From Babylonia areolata (lineage: Eukaryota > Mollusca > Gastropoda > Neogastropoda > Buccinidae): a DNA stretch of 64,000 nt. The stretch spans positions 22,284,265 to 22,348,264 of the forward strand of contig NC_134882.1 of assembly GCF_041734735.1 (NCBI RefSeq), written 5' to 3'. Below, piece by piece: positions 1-13,100 of the stretch (within the stretch, counting starts at the first letter, position 1; the number at the start of each line of letters is the position of its first letter). A model generated the notes under the pieces. That model had not been told where the DNA came from, searched no databases, and worked only from the letters and a program-made list of their open reading frames with translations. The position numbers and the translations under genes were made by a program.

Positions 1-895
1 TTGTGACTGTTTCAAAGTGACACGCCCCATGTGTGTTTGTGACTGTTTCAAAGTGACACGCCCCATGTGTTTGTAACTGTTTCAAAGTGACACGCCCCAT
101 GTGTGTTTGTGACTGTGTCAAAGTGACACGCCCCATGTGTGTTTGTGACTGTTTCAAAGTGACACGCCCCATGTGTGTTTGTGACTGTTTCAAAGTGACA
201 CGCCCCATGTGCATTTGTCACTGTTTCAAAGTGACACGCCCCATGTGTGTTTGTGACTGTGTCAAAGTGACACGCCCCATGTGTGTTTGTGACTGTGTCA
301 AAGTGACACGCCCCATGTGTGTTTGTAACTGTTTCAAAGTGACACACCCCATGTGTGTTTGTGACTGTTTCAAAGCGACACGCCCCATGTGTGTTTGTGA
401 CTGTTTCAAAGTGACACGCCCCATGTGTGTTTGTGACTGTGTCAAAGTGACACGCCCCATGTGTGTTTGTGACTGTTTCAAAGTGACACACCCCATGTGT
501 GTTTGTGACTGTTTCAAAGTGACACGCCCCATGTGTGTTTGTGACTGTTTCAAAGTGACACGCCCCATGTGTGTTTGTGACTGTTTCAAAGCCACACGCC
601 CCATGTGTGTTTGTGACTGTTTCAAAGTGACACGCCCCATGTGTGTTTGTGACTGTTTCAAAGCCACACGCCCCATGTGTGTTTGTGACTGTGTCAAAGT
701 GACACACCCCATGTGTGTTTGTGACTGTTTCAAAGTGACACGCCCCATGTGTGTTTGTGACTGTGTCAAAGTGACACGCCCCATGTGTGTTTGTGACTGT
801 TTCAAAGCCACACGCCCCATGTGTGTTTGTGACTGTTTCAAAGAAACACGCCCCATGAGTGTTTATGACTTTTTCACAATGACACACCCCATGTG
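1..895 (+). repeat. 36-bp minisatellite, about 25 copies
   Basis: The unit contains CTGTTTCAAAGTGACACG and CCCCATGTGTG. Most copies are exactly 36 bp with few substitutions; the third copy is 2 bp short. Because 36 is a multiple of 3, several frames stay open on both strands, but there is no start context, domain or splice signal. The array starts at or before the window edge. Confidence 0.95.
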
Positions 896-1019
896 TGTGA
901 CCAGAAAAGTGTGAAAAATGATGATTTTGTTGTTGTTGTAAAGTATGGTGACTGTCTGAAGTCATCAACGCAACAGGAAGCCAGAAACGTGTGAAAAGGA
1001 CATGTGTATGAATGTGTGC

Positions 1020-1765
1020 ATGGACACACACACATATACACACACACTTATACACATGCATATGCACTCACATTCACACTCACATTCACATTCACACACA
1101 TAAACACCTCCTTGAATCTGAAACTGAAGTTTTGACTCTATGAAACTGAAACTGAAATTCTGACACCTTGAAATTGAAACAAATTTTGACATCACCTGGA
1201 AAATGAAACTGAAATGTATAATAATAATGGGTCTGCTGCTACTACTACTGCTACTTCTAGTAATAATAATGATAATAATGTTGATAATAATAATGATGAT
1301 GATAATACTACTGCTACTACTACTACTACTGATGATATAATATGATGATAATAATAATAATTATAATAATAATAAGAATAATGATAATGTTAAGTAGAAG
1401 AAGAAGACGACAAAGAAGGAGAAGAAGTTAATTTATATAGCTACCTTACTATGTAATATGATAATAATGGTAATGCTTCTACCACTGGTAATAATGTAAA
1501 AGAAAATAAGATGAAGAAATGAAAAAAAATGATGATAGTGATGATAATGATAATAATGATCAGTGATTCCACCACTGGTAATAATATAAAAGAAAATAAG
1601 ATGAAGAAATGAAAAAAAAAATGATGATAGTGATGATAATGATAATAATGATCAGTGATGACAATAACAATCAGAAGAAGAAGATACAATAATAATATGA
1701 TAAGAGTGATGATAATTATAATGATAATGATGATGATAATAATGATAATAATCATAATCATCTAA
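1020..1765 (+). repeat. Simple-sequence tract: CA-rich, GAAACT-rich, then AAT/ATG triplets
   Basis: 1020-1100 is CA/CATTCA-rich. 1105-1215 has scattered GAAACTGAAACT motifs resembling the tail of a SINE found elsewhere in the window. 1215-1765 is ATA/ATG/CTA triplet repeat. A ~90-bp segment is tandemly duplicated at about 1479-1568 and 1568-1658. No gene is visible. Confidence 0.8.
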
Positions 1766-1846
1766 TTCATGTAACTGCCTTTCCGCATTAAGACCTGCTG
1801 AACTGCACAGCACATTGCAAAACGTCAGTGACACCTGTGGGTTCAG

Positions 1847-2004
1847 GTGCGTCGGGATGCTCACCGCTACCTGCGAGAGCCGGAGCTGAGGGAGGAGGGG
1901 GGAACTCCAGACATCGTGGGCGCCATCAGGGCAGGGCTGGTGCTGCAGCTGAAGACCTCCATCACCCCAGAGCTCATCATGCTGAAAGAACGCTCCCTGT
2001 TCCG
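1847..2004 (+). CDS. Exon 1 of visible part: aminotransferase V domain
   Basis: Acceptor GGGTTCAG precedes and donor GTGAGG follows. It encodes 52 codons plus 2 nt, beginning VRRDAHRYLREPELREEGG and continuing with TPDIVGAIRAGLVLQLK. The REEGGTP...RAGL pattern is characteristic of class V aminotransferases of the desulfurase type. Earlier exons, including the PLP-lysine region, must lie before the window. Confidence 0.87.
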
Positions 2005-5000
2005 GTGAGGGAGTGCTTGAGGGTTTTTTTGGGGGGTGGTTTTGATCATTTTTTTGCTGCCCCATTATCTGTGCCATTTCAGCAGCATCATTCCCACACG
2101 GCACTTTCCAAGTCCCCCATACACAACCACACTGGGGTCCACAGACAACTATTGAAGTCAGGTCACCAGGAGACCCTGTACTGCTGCTGTCATTTTTTGT
2201 TGTTTTTGTTTTTGCTGCCCCTTCATCTGCACGGTTTCAGTGGCATTACTCCCACACCACACATTCCCTCACACACAGCCACAACCAGGTTAATCTCTCA
2301 CAGTCCCAGTGTCAGCAGTCTGCAGGTAACCATTGATGTTAGGTTCCCAGGAGGCCACACAACAAAGAAGACCCAGCACTGCTGCTGAGTCACTTTGATG
2401 GTGTTCAGTAGTGCCTGATCTGATTTAACGTACTTAGAAAGGACACCACCTACTGTGCCTCCTACTGATGACAATGATGGCCCAGTTGTGGAGCCAGATT
2501 GAGTAGGTCTTTTCCTTTTGCTCCACATTGTCTCGTTTGTTCAGAGTGGTAACAGTAGTGTTGTGGTAGCCAGCTTGTTGTTGAAGTGTCTGTGTGCTAG
2601 CTAAATTGGTAGCATAAGCAGCATGGACTTGAAGTTGTTTAGCTTGTAAATGGACAGAGTTATCCCTCTTATTTTTGCTCAAGCCTTTGCTCAACTAGCC
2701 TCATTCTTTCATTTCATAATACAAACATACCTGCTCCTAAGAAATGGTTTTCTTCTTCTTTTTTTGTTGTTGTTGTTGTTGTGAGGTCTTTGGAATAACC
2801 TTGACCTTTGGTGTCACATGGAAATGACGTGGCTGAAATTTATGATATGACTAAAGTGTCATAAGGAACTCATGAAGGGCTGCTTAAAAAATAAAATGGA
2901 GAGGGGGAAATATTGTTGTTGGGTTGTTCTTTTTCAAAATTATATTTAGGACTTTCTGATTACTGTATTTTAACATGAATGTACTTAACAATCTGAGATT
3001 CCTGTGAATAAGCAGGGCAAAGTTAAGTGTGTGTATGTATGTGCAAAAATGCATATATGATTTGTGATATATCACAATACATTGTACAAATTTCTGTGCA
3101 TCTATGACTGATAAAACTATAAATTCAAACTTAGGTTTTATTTAACTCTTTCACCACCATAGATGACTTTAGTCGACATCAAGGGGTCATGTTTAAAGGA
3201 CCGTTGTTCACATTGTGACAAAGCCTGACAGCTGTAGCCAGAGTCCTGTCAATAGAACAACCTTCGCCCCCACACCCAGTTTTGAGTGACATGAACCAAA
3301 GCCTGAGACTGAGAGCATCATATCTCAAATATAAGGCGCTGGGGAGTGTTTTTCACACAGAAACTTGGTGGTGAAAGAGTTAAATGACCCATCACACACA
3401 GTCTGTCTATCTCTTTTTCTCTCCTCTCTGTCCTTCAAGACAGTTCCACCACAAACCAAAAAAAACCTATTGGACACAAGCCACACTATTGTCTGGTTTG
3501 CCTGCTTCATCCATTCAGTCCCTTCAGCGCATACAAAACTCTGCTGTCTGACTCGTCCTCAGAAAGAAAAGATCTGAGCACATCACTCCACTTTTGCAAC
3601 ATCTTCACTGGCTCCCTGTCTCACACCGAATAAAGTACAAGATCAGCACTCTATGTTATAGATGTATTCACAAAACTGCCCCTTCCTATCTCTGCGGTTG
3701 CCTTCACCTCTGCACTCCATCTCGCTCACTACGATTGGCTTCGGATCCACTCTGTTTACGCATACCCAGATTCAAACACTCGACTGTTGGCCGCTGTTTT
3801 TTCTCTGTCTCTGGACTATGGATTTGTCTGAACGCAGTGACGCCTCCTTGAGCTACTGAAACTGAAACTGAAACTGTCTCTGGACCTTACAATTGGAATG
3901 AACTTCCTCTTTCACTTCGTCAAGTCTCCACACTCAGCTCTTTCAAGTCTGGCCTTAAAACCCATCTCTTCCCAAAATAGCCTCCCTTGCCTGCCTCTTC
4001 CTTGTCTTTAGTTTCTACAGTTTTAGATTTATGCATGCGTGTGAATGACTGGTGCGAAACCACTTTGATTTGTCTTTGCACAAGATTCAGCGCTATAAAT
4101 ACCATTATTATTATTATTACACATTCATGAGTTATACACAGCTTCAAGAAGACACACACCACTCTCACTGACCAAACAATTTGATGGGTGGGTGTGTAAC
4201 TAACATCGTTCTGACGTTTCAGACGGGCGGTGGAGGCGTGGCGGTCAGTCCCCAACCTAGTGATGCTGGGTGATGTGGAGGAGGGGGGTGGTGAGGAGGG
4301 GGGTGGTGAGCGTCTGCCCATTTTCTCCTTCCTCCTCCACCACCCCCACTCCAGCCTCTTCCTCCACCACAACTTTGTCAGCGCCGTGCTCAACGACCTG
4401 TTCGGCATTCAGGCCAGGGGAGGTTGTGCCTGTGCCGGACCCTTCGCCATGGTGAGTTATGGGCCTTGTGTGTGCAAATCGTCAGGTTGTGTGAATTATT
4501 TATTGATTTTGTGTGTGTGTGTGTGTGTGTGTGTGCCCCGTCATCTGCAGCACTGTCTCAGTGGCATTGCTCCCACGACACTCATTCCGAGTCCCCACTA
4601 CACGGCCACACCTGGGTTCCTATGTGACAGCCGCAGTGTCAGCAATCTACAGGGAACTACTGTATTGTAGTTGTTTGTTTCAGTATCTCAAAGAGGCATC
4701 ACTGCATTCGGACTGATCCATATATACACCACACCACATCTGCCAGGATAAAGCCTGATCTGCAGTATACCTCAACACCCTGTCAGGCCTTGAGTACATG
4801 TTTAATTATGTATTTGTGTACCTGTCAGAGTGAATTTTTGCTACAGAAGTTTGCCAGAGAACAACACTCTCATTGCCATGGGTTCAGCTTCAGTGCACCA
4901 GGTGCATGCTGTACATGAGGACTCAGTTTATCGTCTCACTCGAATGACTAGACACTCATTTAGATTTTCCAGTCGAACTTGGGAGAAAGAGTGAGACTAT

Positions 5001-8000
5001 GATTTGAACCCAGACCTTCACAAACTCTGTATTAGCAGATAAGGGTCTTAACCATTCTGCCACCTTCCTCTTGTTGTTGATATTTGTGGTGGCATTGTTA
5101 TTACTTGTTAGCTTGCTTGCTCACCTCTGTGCTCTATCAGAGGCCAGGCAGGGTATTGAATTCTGGAGTTTTATTCAGTCAGTACCAGCTGCCACTATAC
5201 TGCTAATGCAGAGGTACCTGGGGAACTAACTCCCCCAAACTTTTAACCAGTGGATTATCTAGGGTTTTCTCCCTTTAACTGAGGCCTCAGTTATTCGCCA
5301 CAAACACTAAAGTGGTGGTTGTAGCAATATTATGATGTTCTTTTAAAATTCTTATTCAGTGCAATAGAATACAGACAAAAAAAAAAGTCCCATACATGTT
5401 TGGTGTGAGTGTGGGAAGTTAAGACGCTGTGTATGTATTTTTTGTGAATCTTCTGTCGATTCTGAGAGGTGTGAGAACTGAGCACTGTGAATTAAAGAAT
5501 TCCACACAGTCAGTTGTTGTTATTGTCTCGTTCGTCATTTATCAGATGGATTCCCCCGTCCCCTCGACAAAGACGGCAGTACATTGCAGGTCCTCCAGTC
5601 CTCCGTAGAGCGTCCGGGCGGCTGGGATTGGGTCGGGCCAGGTTTTCTCTTGGAGCGCTTGGTGGAATGGGCAGGACTGCAGCAGATGTTCTGTTGTCTG
5701 GCTGCCAGTTCTGTAGGGGCACTGCTCTGTGTCACCAATACAGAGTTTCATGTACAGGTGGTGTTTCAGGCGGTTCTGGCCTGTCCTGAGCCTGAAAATT
5801 ACTACCTGCTCTTGACGAGTCAGCAGGTAGTACGGGTCTGCTCTTTTGTGGCATGGATGCTGCTGCTTCCACTTGTTCTGCAGTTTGGCCTAAATGATGG
5901 TCCTGGATTCATAGTAGTTGGTAGACCTGTCCCTCTGCTCTTTCGTAGTGCCTTCCTTTGCCAGGGAGTCAGCAGTCTGGTGGGGGGCTGGGGGGGGAAT
6001 CAGAATAAAAACAGAATTTTGTTCGCTAAGACTAGTGGGAAGGGTGTGTAAATGGAATTATATCATGCTCACTCAGACCTGTGGGATTGGTGTGTAAATG
6101 GAATTTTGTTCACCCAGACTAGGTGGGAAGGGTGTGTAAATGGAATTTTGTTCACCCAGACTAGGTGGGAAGGGTGTGTAAATGGAATTTTGTTCACTCA
6201 GATCTGTGGGAAGGGTGTGTAAATGGAATTTTGTTCACCCAGACTAGGTGGGAAGGGTGTGTAAATGGAATTTTGTTCACTCAGATCTGTGGGAAGGGTG
6301 TGTAAATGGAATTTTGTTGGCACAGACTAAGTGTGAAGGGTGTGTAAAGCGTCTGACCTCAGACTGTGTCACAGGATCTGCTGGGTCTGACGGAAGAGAA
6401 GGCAGCCATCCTGGAGGACCTGCTGGCTGAAGACAGGTAGGGGACAGGATTCATGAGCAGCACCTTTTTACAAGACAAGACAAGACAAGATAATGGTTTA
6501 TTTGTTAGGCTTCAGGCCTATAACAAAGGAGTGGGACACGAACAAAAAATACTTGACAATGAATCAAGCAGTGAGAACAATATATCAGTGCTCTCGTGAT
6601 AAGCAGCACCTTGAAGGACAGTGTGTGAATAGAATAGGATAGGATAAAATAGGATAGGATTATATAGGGTAGAATAGGATAGTATGGAGTAGAACAGGAT
6701 AGGATAGGGTAGAATAGGATAGTATGGAGTGGAACAGGATAGGATAGGGTAGAATAGGATAGTATGGAGTGGAACAGGATAGGATAGGGTAGAATAGGAT
6801 AGTATGGAGTGGAACAGGATAGGATAGTATGGAGTGGAACAAGATAGGATAGGGTAGAATAGGATAGTATGGAGTGGAACAGGATATGATAGGGTAGAAT
6901 AGGATAGTATGGAGTGGAACAGGATAGGATAGGGTGGAATAGGATAGTATGGAGTGGAACAAGATAGGATAGGGTAGAATAGGATAGTATGGAGTGGAAC
7001 AGGATAGGATAGGATTGGATAGAATAGGATAGTATGGAGTGGAACAGGATAGGATAGAATAGGATAGTATGGAGTGGAACAGGATAGGATAGGGTAGAAT
7101 AGGATAGTATGGAGTGGAACAGGATAGAATAGGATAGTATGGAATGGAACATGATAGGATAGAATAGGATAGTATGGAGTGGAACAAGATAGGATAGGGT
7201 AGAATAGGATGGTATGGATTGGAACAGGATAGGATAGTATGGAGTGGAACAAGATAGAATAGGATTGGATAGAATAGGATAGTATGGAGCTGAACAGGAT
7301 AGAATAGGATAGGATAGTATGGAGTGGAACAAGATAGGATAGGATAGGGTGGAATAGGATAGTATGGAGTGAAACAAGATAGGATAGGATTGGATAGAAT
7401 AGGATAGTATGGAGTGGAGCAAGATAGGATAGGGTAGAATGGGATAGTATGGAGTGGAACAGGATATGATAGGGTAGAATAGGATAGTATGGAGTGGAAC
7501 AGGATATGATTGGATAGAATAGGATAGTATGGAGTGGAACAGGATAGGATAGGATTGGATAGGATAGTATGGAGTGGAACAGGATAGGATAGGATTGGAT
7601 TCAATAGTATAGTATGGAGTGGAACAGGATAGAATAGGGTAGAATAGGATATTATGGAGTGGAACAAGATAGGATTGGATAGAATAGGATAGTATGGAGT
7701 GGAACAGGATAGGATAGGATTGGATTGAATAGTATAGTATGGAGTGGAACAGGATAGAATAGGGTAGAATAGAATAGTATGGAGTGGAACAAGATAGGAT
7801 AGGATAGGGTAGAATAGGATAGTATGGAGTGGAACAAGATAGGATTGGATAGAATAGGATAGTATGGAGTGGAACAAGATAGGATAGGATTGGATTGAAT
7901 AGTATAGTATGGAGTGGAACAAGATAGGATTGGATAGAATAGGATAGTATGGAGTGGAACAAGATAGGATTGGATAGAATAGGATAGTATGGAGTGGAAC

Positions 8001-10036
8001 AAGATAGGATAGGATTGGATTGAATAGTATAGTATGGAGTGGAACAGGATAGAATAGGGTAGAATAGGATAGTATGGAGTGGAACAAGATAGGATTGGAT
8101 AGAATAGGATAGTATGGAGTGGAACAAGATAGGATAGGGTAGAATAGGATAGTATGGAGTGGAACAAGATAGGATTGGATAGAATAGGATAGTATGGAGT
8201 GGAACAAGATAGGATAGGATAGGATAGTATGGAGTGGAACAAGATAGGATAGGATAGGATAGTATGGAGTGGAACAAGATAGGATAGGATTGGATAGAAT
8301 AGGATAGTATGGAGTGGAACAGGATAGGATAGAATAGGATAGGATAGTATGGAGTGGAACAAGATAGGATAAGATAGAACAGGATAGGATAGTATGGAGT
8401 GGAACAAGATAGGATAGGATAGGGTGGAATAGGATAGTATGGAGTGGAACAGGATATGATAGGATATGGTAGAATAGGATAGTATGGAGTGAAACAGGAT
8501 ATGATAGGGTAGAATAGGATAGTATGGAATGGAACATGATAGGATAGGATTGGATAGAATAGGATAGTATGGAGTGGAACAGGGTAGGATAGGGTAGAAT
8601 AGGATAGTATTGAGTGGAACAGGATAGAATAGAATAGGATAGTATGGAGTGGAACAGGATAGGATAGGGTGGAATAGGATAGTATGGAGTGGAACAGGAT
8701 AGAATAAGGTAGAATAGGATAGTATGGAGTAGAACAAGATAGAATAAGGTAGAATAGGATAGTATAGAGTAGAATAGGTTAGGATAGGGTAGAATAGGAT
8801 AGTATGGAGTAGAACAGGATAGGATAGGGTAGAATAGGATAGTATGGAGTAGAACAGGATAGGATAGGATAGAAATAGGATGAAATAGAACAGGATAGAA
8901 ATAGAATAGGATAGAATAGAATATGGTAATTTTTCATTCTATTATCATGAAACATTATGGTTTCTAATACATGAGGTGTACGCACGCACGCACGCACGCA
9001 CACACGTAGAGAGGAGAGAGAGAGTTTGTGAGTTTACTTTCTGTTACTTTCTGTTAACAAAATCTGATCAGTGCACACTTGTCTCTGCTCTGTTTCCACA
9101 TTCCCAGATTCAAACACTCCACAGTTGGCCACTGCTCTTTTTGTTTTCTGTTTCTGAACCTTACACTTGGAATGAGCTCCTTCTTCATGTAGCCAAGCAC
9201 TCGGCTGGCTTCACTGACTGCCACACAAGCTACAGCGGACACCTTTTTTGCAACTAACCGCCGGTCTCCAATGGCTCGCGCAGAATGTGTGACGCCATTT
9301 CCAGTTTGATTGCAAAGCCCCTTTTAAACAACTGCTCCTAACCATTCATTAAATCAAGTCTGTGTATCATTCGCTGCAATATTATATTTGTTGTGCTACA
9401 CACACACTTTAATCAGTTAGAAGCATGCTTGATTTTAGTTTAATCGTTCATCAGTCTAAAGATTTCAACTGACGCTAAGTTTACGTAATTTTGTCCTTCT
9501 TGTAACACAACCACTCCGTCACTGTACGCCATTGGGTGAACTGAAACTTATGCTTCTGACAACCCATATTTAATTAGATATCTCTTTTGTCGGATCAGTA
9601 AACTGCAAGTATTGTGTACTGGCAGAATTGTCACAATTCCGTTTTTAAATCTGTACCATTTGTATTTGCCTACGTTAAATTGATTTAACACAGTTCGTAA
9701 TTTTCCGCGATGAGCTCACTAAAACTGATCAGTTTAGGTGAGTTAAGATTATGAATTCATCCTATATGATCAACACTCCATTTTATACTCATTAGAAAGT
9801 AGGTGTTGAGCTGTTTCTTTTGCGACTAATCTGACGTAAATCGGTTCAGGAATCATTTAGAAATCTATCACTGAACATCTTGTAACAAACACAATGCTAA
9901 TCAAATTTAGGAGGATTTGAGCCAATTCGCTTCACAGGCCACGCTAGCGTCATTGTAGTTCGCTTAACTTGCATAAATAGACGGAGAGGGTGATCACTGG
10001 TCACTTTTCCACCTGGCCAGTCACTGGCTAGAGCCT

Positions 10037-10116
<80 letters not shown>

Positions 10117-13100
10117 CTTAACAATTTATATCATGTGGTTTCAGCTCTACGTTTAAAAGTAAATATGAATAAAAGCAATATCGTTGTATTCAGGAAAGGA
10201 GGGTATTTAGCTGCCAGGGAAAGATGGTTTTATAATGGCGTTGTAATGCCAGTTATTAATGCATATAAATACTTAGGAATTTACTTTTCCACAAGGTTGA
10301 GTTTTGGGGCAGCCTGTAGCGATCTTAACAGTAGGGGAAAAAACGCTTTATTGTATATTTTACAAAAATTATCGAAACTGAAATGTAATTCTTTAAATAT
10401 ATATTTAAAGCTGTTTGACTCACAGATTCAACCAATAGTCCAATATGGTGCCGAATTATGGGGACTCGATAAAGCTGCATTTCAGTGTGAAAAGATACAT
10501 TTATTTGCACTTAAGAAGTTCTTAGGCGTGGAAGAGCGAACTCTCAATGATTTGATATACGGGGAAACAAACAGATATCCTATCTATATAAATTCAGTTA
10601 TAAAATGCATTAAGTATTGGTTAAAGTTACTGAGAATGCATGAGTCTAGACTGCCTCACAAAGCCTATAAAATGTTATTTGATCTTGATGCGCGTGGCAA
10701 AAGAAACTGGGCTACAAGTATACGCTGTAAACTGTTTATGTTTGGATTTGGGTATGTATGGCTTAATCAAGGTGTAGAGGGGATTGATGAGTTTCTTCGG
10801 ACTTTTAAAGAAAGACTTATTGTTTGTAGATGGCAAGAATGGGATTTCCATGTTAACAACAGTGAAAGACTTAATGCCTATAAAACCTTTTGTACTATAC
10901 CTGATGTCAAAACCTATTTATTGATGAATATAGATAAACATTTAAAGTATATAATGACTAGATTTAGACTTGGTATTTCGGAAATTGCAGAACATAGTCA
11001 CCGTTATAAAGTACATGATGAGTCTGATTTATTATGTCCATTGTGTAAGAAGGGGAAGGAAAATGAAGTGCACTTTGTTCTATCCTGTCCTGTTATGTAT
11101 GACTTAAGAATGCAATACATACCGTTGAAATTTTTTAAGTTCCCTAGTCAGTTTAGATTATCACTACTTATGGCATCTACACACGAACAAACTATCAGAA
11201 ATTTCTCAATTTATCTGTACAAAGCGTTTAAGCTTCGATCCACTCTTACGTCGTAAAATTCATTTATTAAGCTTGTGCCACTTCTGATGACACGATTACT
11301 TTTTTGAGTTCAGTTAAATAGGCGTGTTGTTATTTATCTGCTGTGTACTACTTAGTTAAGTGTGTACTGCATGACAATGTATGATATTTGTCTTGCTTAT
11401 TTTATTCTATTTTTTCTTCTCACATATGTTTTTGTCTGACACCCTTTCATGAGGGGCAATGGCCTCTATGAATAAACCATTCATTCATTCATTCATTCTC
11501 TCTCTCTCTATCTTGTTGTGTCGCACACAAGAGTGTGTGTTGTGTGCATTGTCCCAGAGGCCAACATCTCACTATGTATCGCTTGCACTGTTTTCTTTTT
11601 GTCTTCTCTTTATTCTTTATTCTTCTTCTTTACTTACTTAATATTGTAATGAAACAATAGAAAACCCTTTTGTGACTGGCCTGCACATGGATCTTTTCTA
11701 TCCTTTAATTCAGTAAATCATTCAGTTAGTTCTTGTATACCACCCCCTTCTTTAATAATATCATTCAGGACCATGGCTGCTGACAGGATAAAAGATCCAC
11801 AACAAAACAGATCCAAATTATATTTCTTTTAATGTTTCAATTCTTTTATCCAAATTTATTCCTAAACAACAGCCCTTTCTCACCCAAGTGTACTTTGTTA
11901 CAACTTGGCACTTGCGAGCAAGGATGTTTTAATTATTTAAATATCTCTTATGAAAATTACTACTAGCTCTATTACATTTAGCTTATCAGATCCATGCATT
12001 CAGCTGTTTCAAGTCTGGCCTTAAAAATTATCTGTACCTCTCTTAAATTGCTCCCTCCTTTCTCCTTCCTAATTATTATATTTATAGACAACCTACATTG
12101 TTTAGATTGAACTTACTGATGTCATCAACCTCTCCTAGAATTGTTCAAAATTTTTATTTGTTTTTATATAAAGCTTTCAAATTCAGAGAAACTGTAACTT
12201 CGTAACAGCATTTTATTGTTCTACATACTGAACTGTAGCACTGCTTTACCTGTATGTTTGTTTGATTGAATATTTGGATGTTAACATGCATTGCAATGTG
12301 ATGTTTATCTGTGTATAAAAGAATAATGTTCACATATCCCTTCATAAGGGGTCTAGGCCTATACATGAATAAACCATCTGGAATCTTGAATCCCTCCCTT
12401 CTCCTCCCTCTTCTTGGTCTACAGTTTCTCAAGATTTCTGTTCACATGTGTTTACAAGTGTTGTCATTGACTTCTCTGAATTAGAGTTCTGCATGCCTGT
12501 GAATGACTGGTGTGTACACGCTGTGCTTTGTCTCTGCACAAGATTCAGCACTATATGAATACCTTTATTATTGTTATTGTATATTGCTGTATGAATACTT
12601 TTGTTGTTATTCTTATTATCTTCATCACCATCATCATTATCAGTATTATCATTATTATTGTATTTGTGTGTGTGTGTCTACAGCCGCCTGGACCGAGTTC
12701 ACCTCCGACGCTACATGGAGTATTCCCACAGAGAAATCCTCAGGTGATTTGGCTTATGGGGGTCATTGTGTTTATAGAATGGAACAGTGTGAAATAGAAT
12801 ATGTCTTTATAACCAAGTGTACCAGGATCACAAGGAATATTGGGGGTGGGGGGCAGTAGATAGAATGTAACAAACATGAATCGGAAATTATGTATATACA
12901 AATACAGTAGGAATTTAGACAGATATTGTCAATGTTTTAGTCTTTTTGTGTATTCAAGCATGCTTACAGGAAGGCGCATGTTCGCATACTTGATCATGCA
13001 TGCACTGTGCGGATTGGTGGCAGCCATTGTTGACTGTGATTCCCTACATACTTCAGGTCAGGCTTATTCAACTGTGAGGGATCAGTAAAGTGATATTGTG

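Noticed and set aside
1-895. CRISPR-like regular repeat (36 bp)
   Set aside because: No unique spacers: the repeats are directly contiguous, and the genome is eukaryotic.
48-1067. Long open frames on both strands across the 36-bp array, with regular Cys-containing repeats
   Set aside because: The unit length is a multiple of 3, so frames stay open by default. Both strands are equally open, and there are no splice or start signals.
6505-8737. Minus-strand frames of 360-625 codons rich in Ser/Tyr/Leu/Pro
   Set aside because: They are translations of a GGATA pentamer satellite in an intron; no domain or conserved start.
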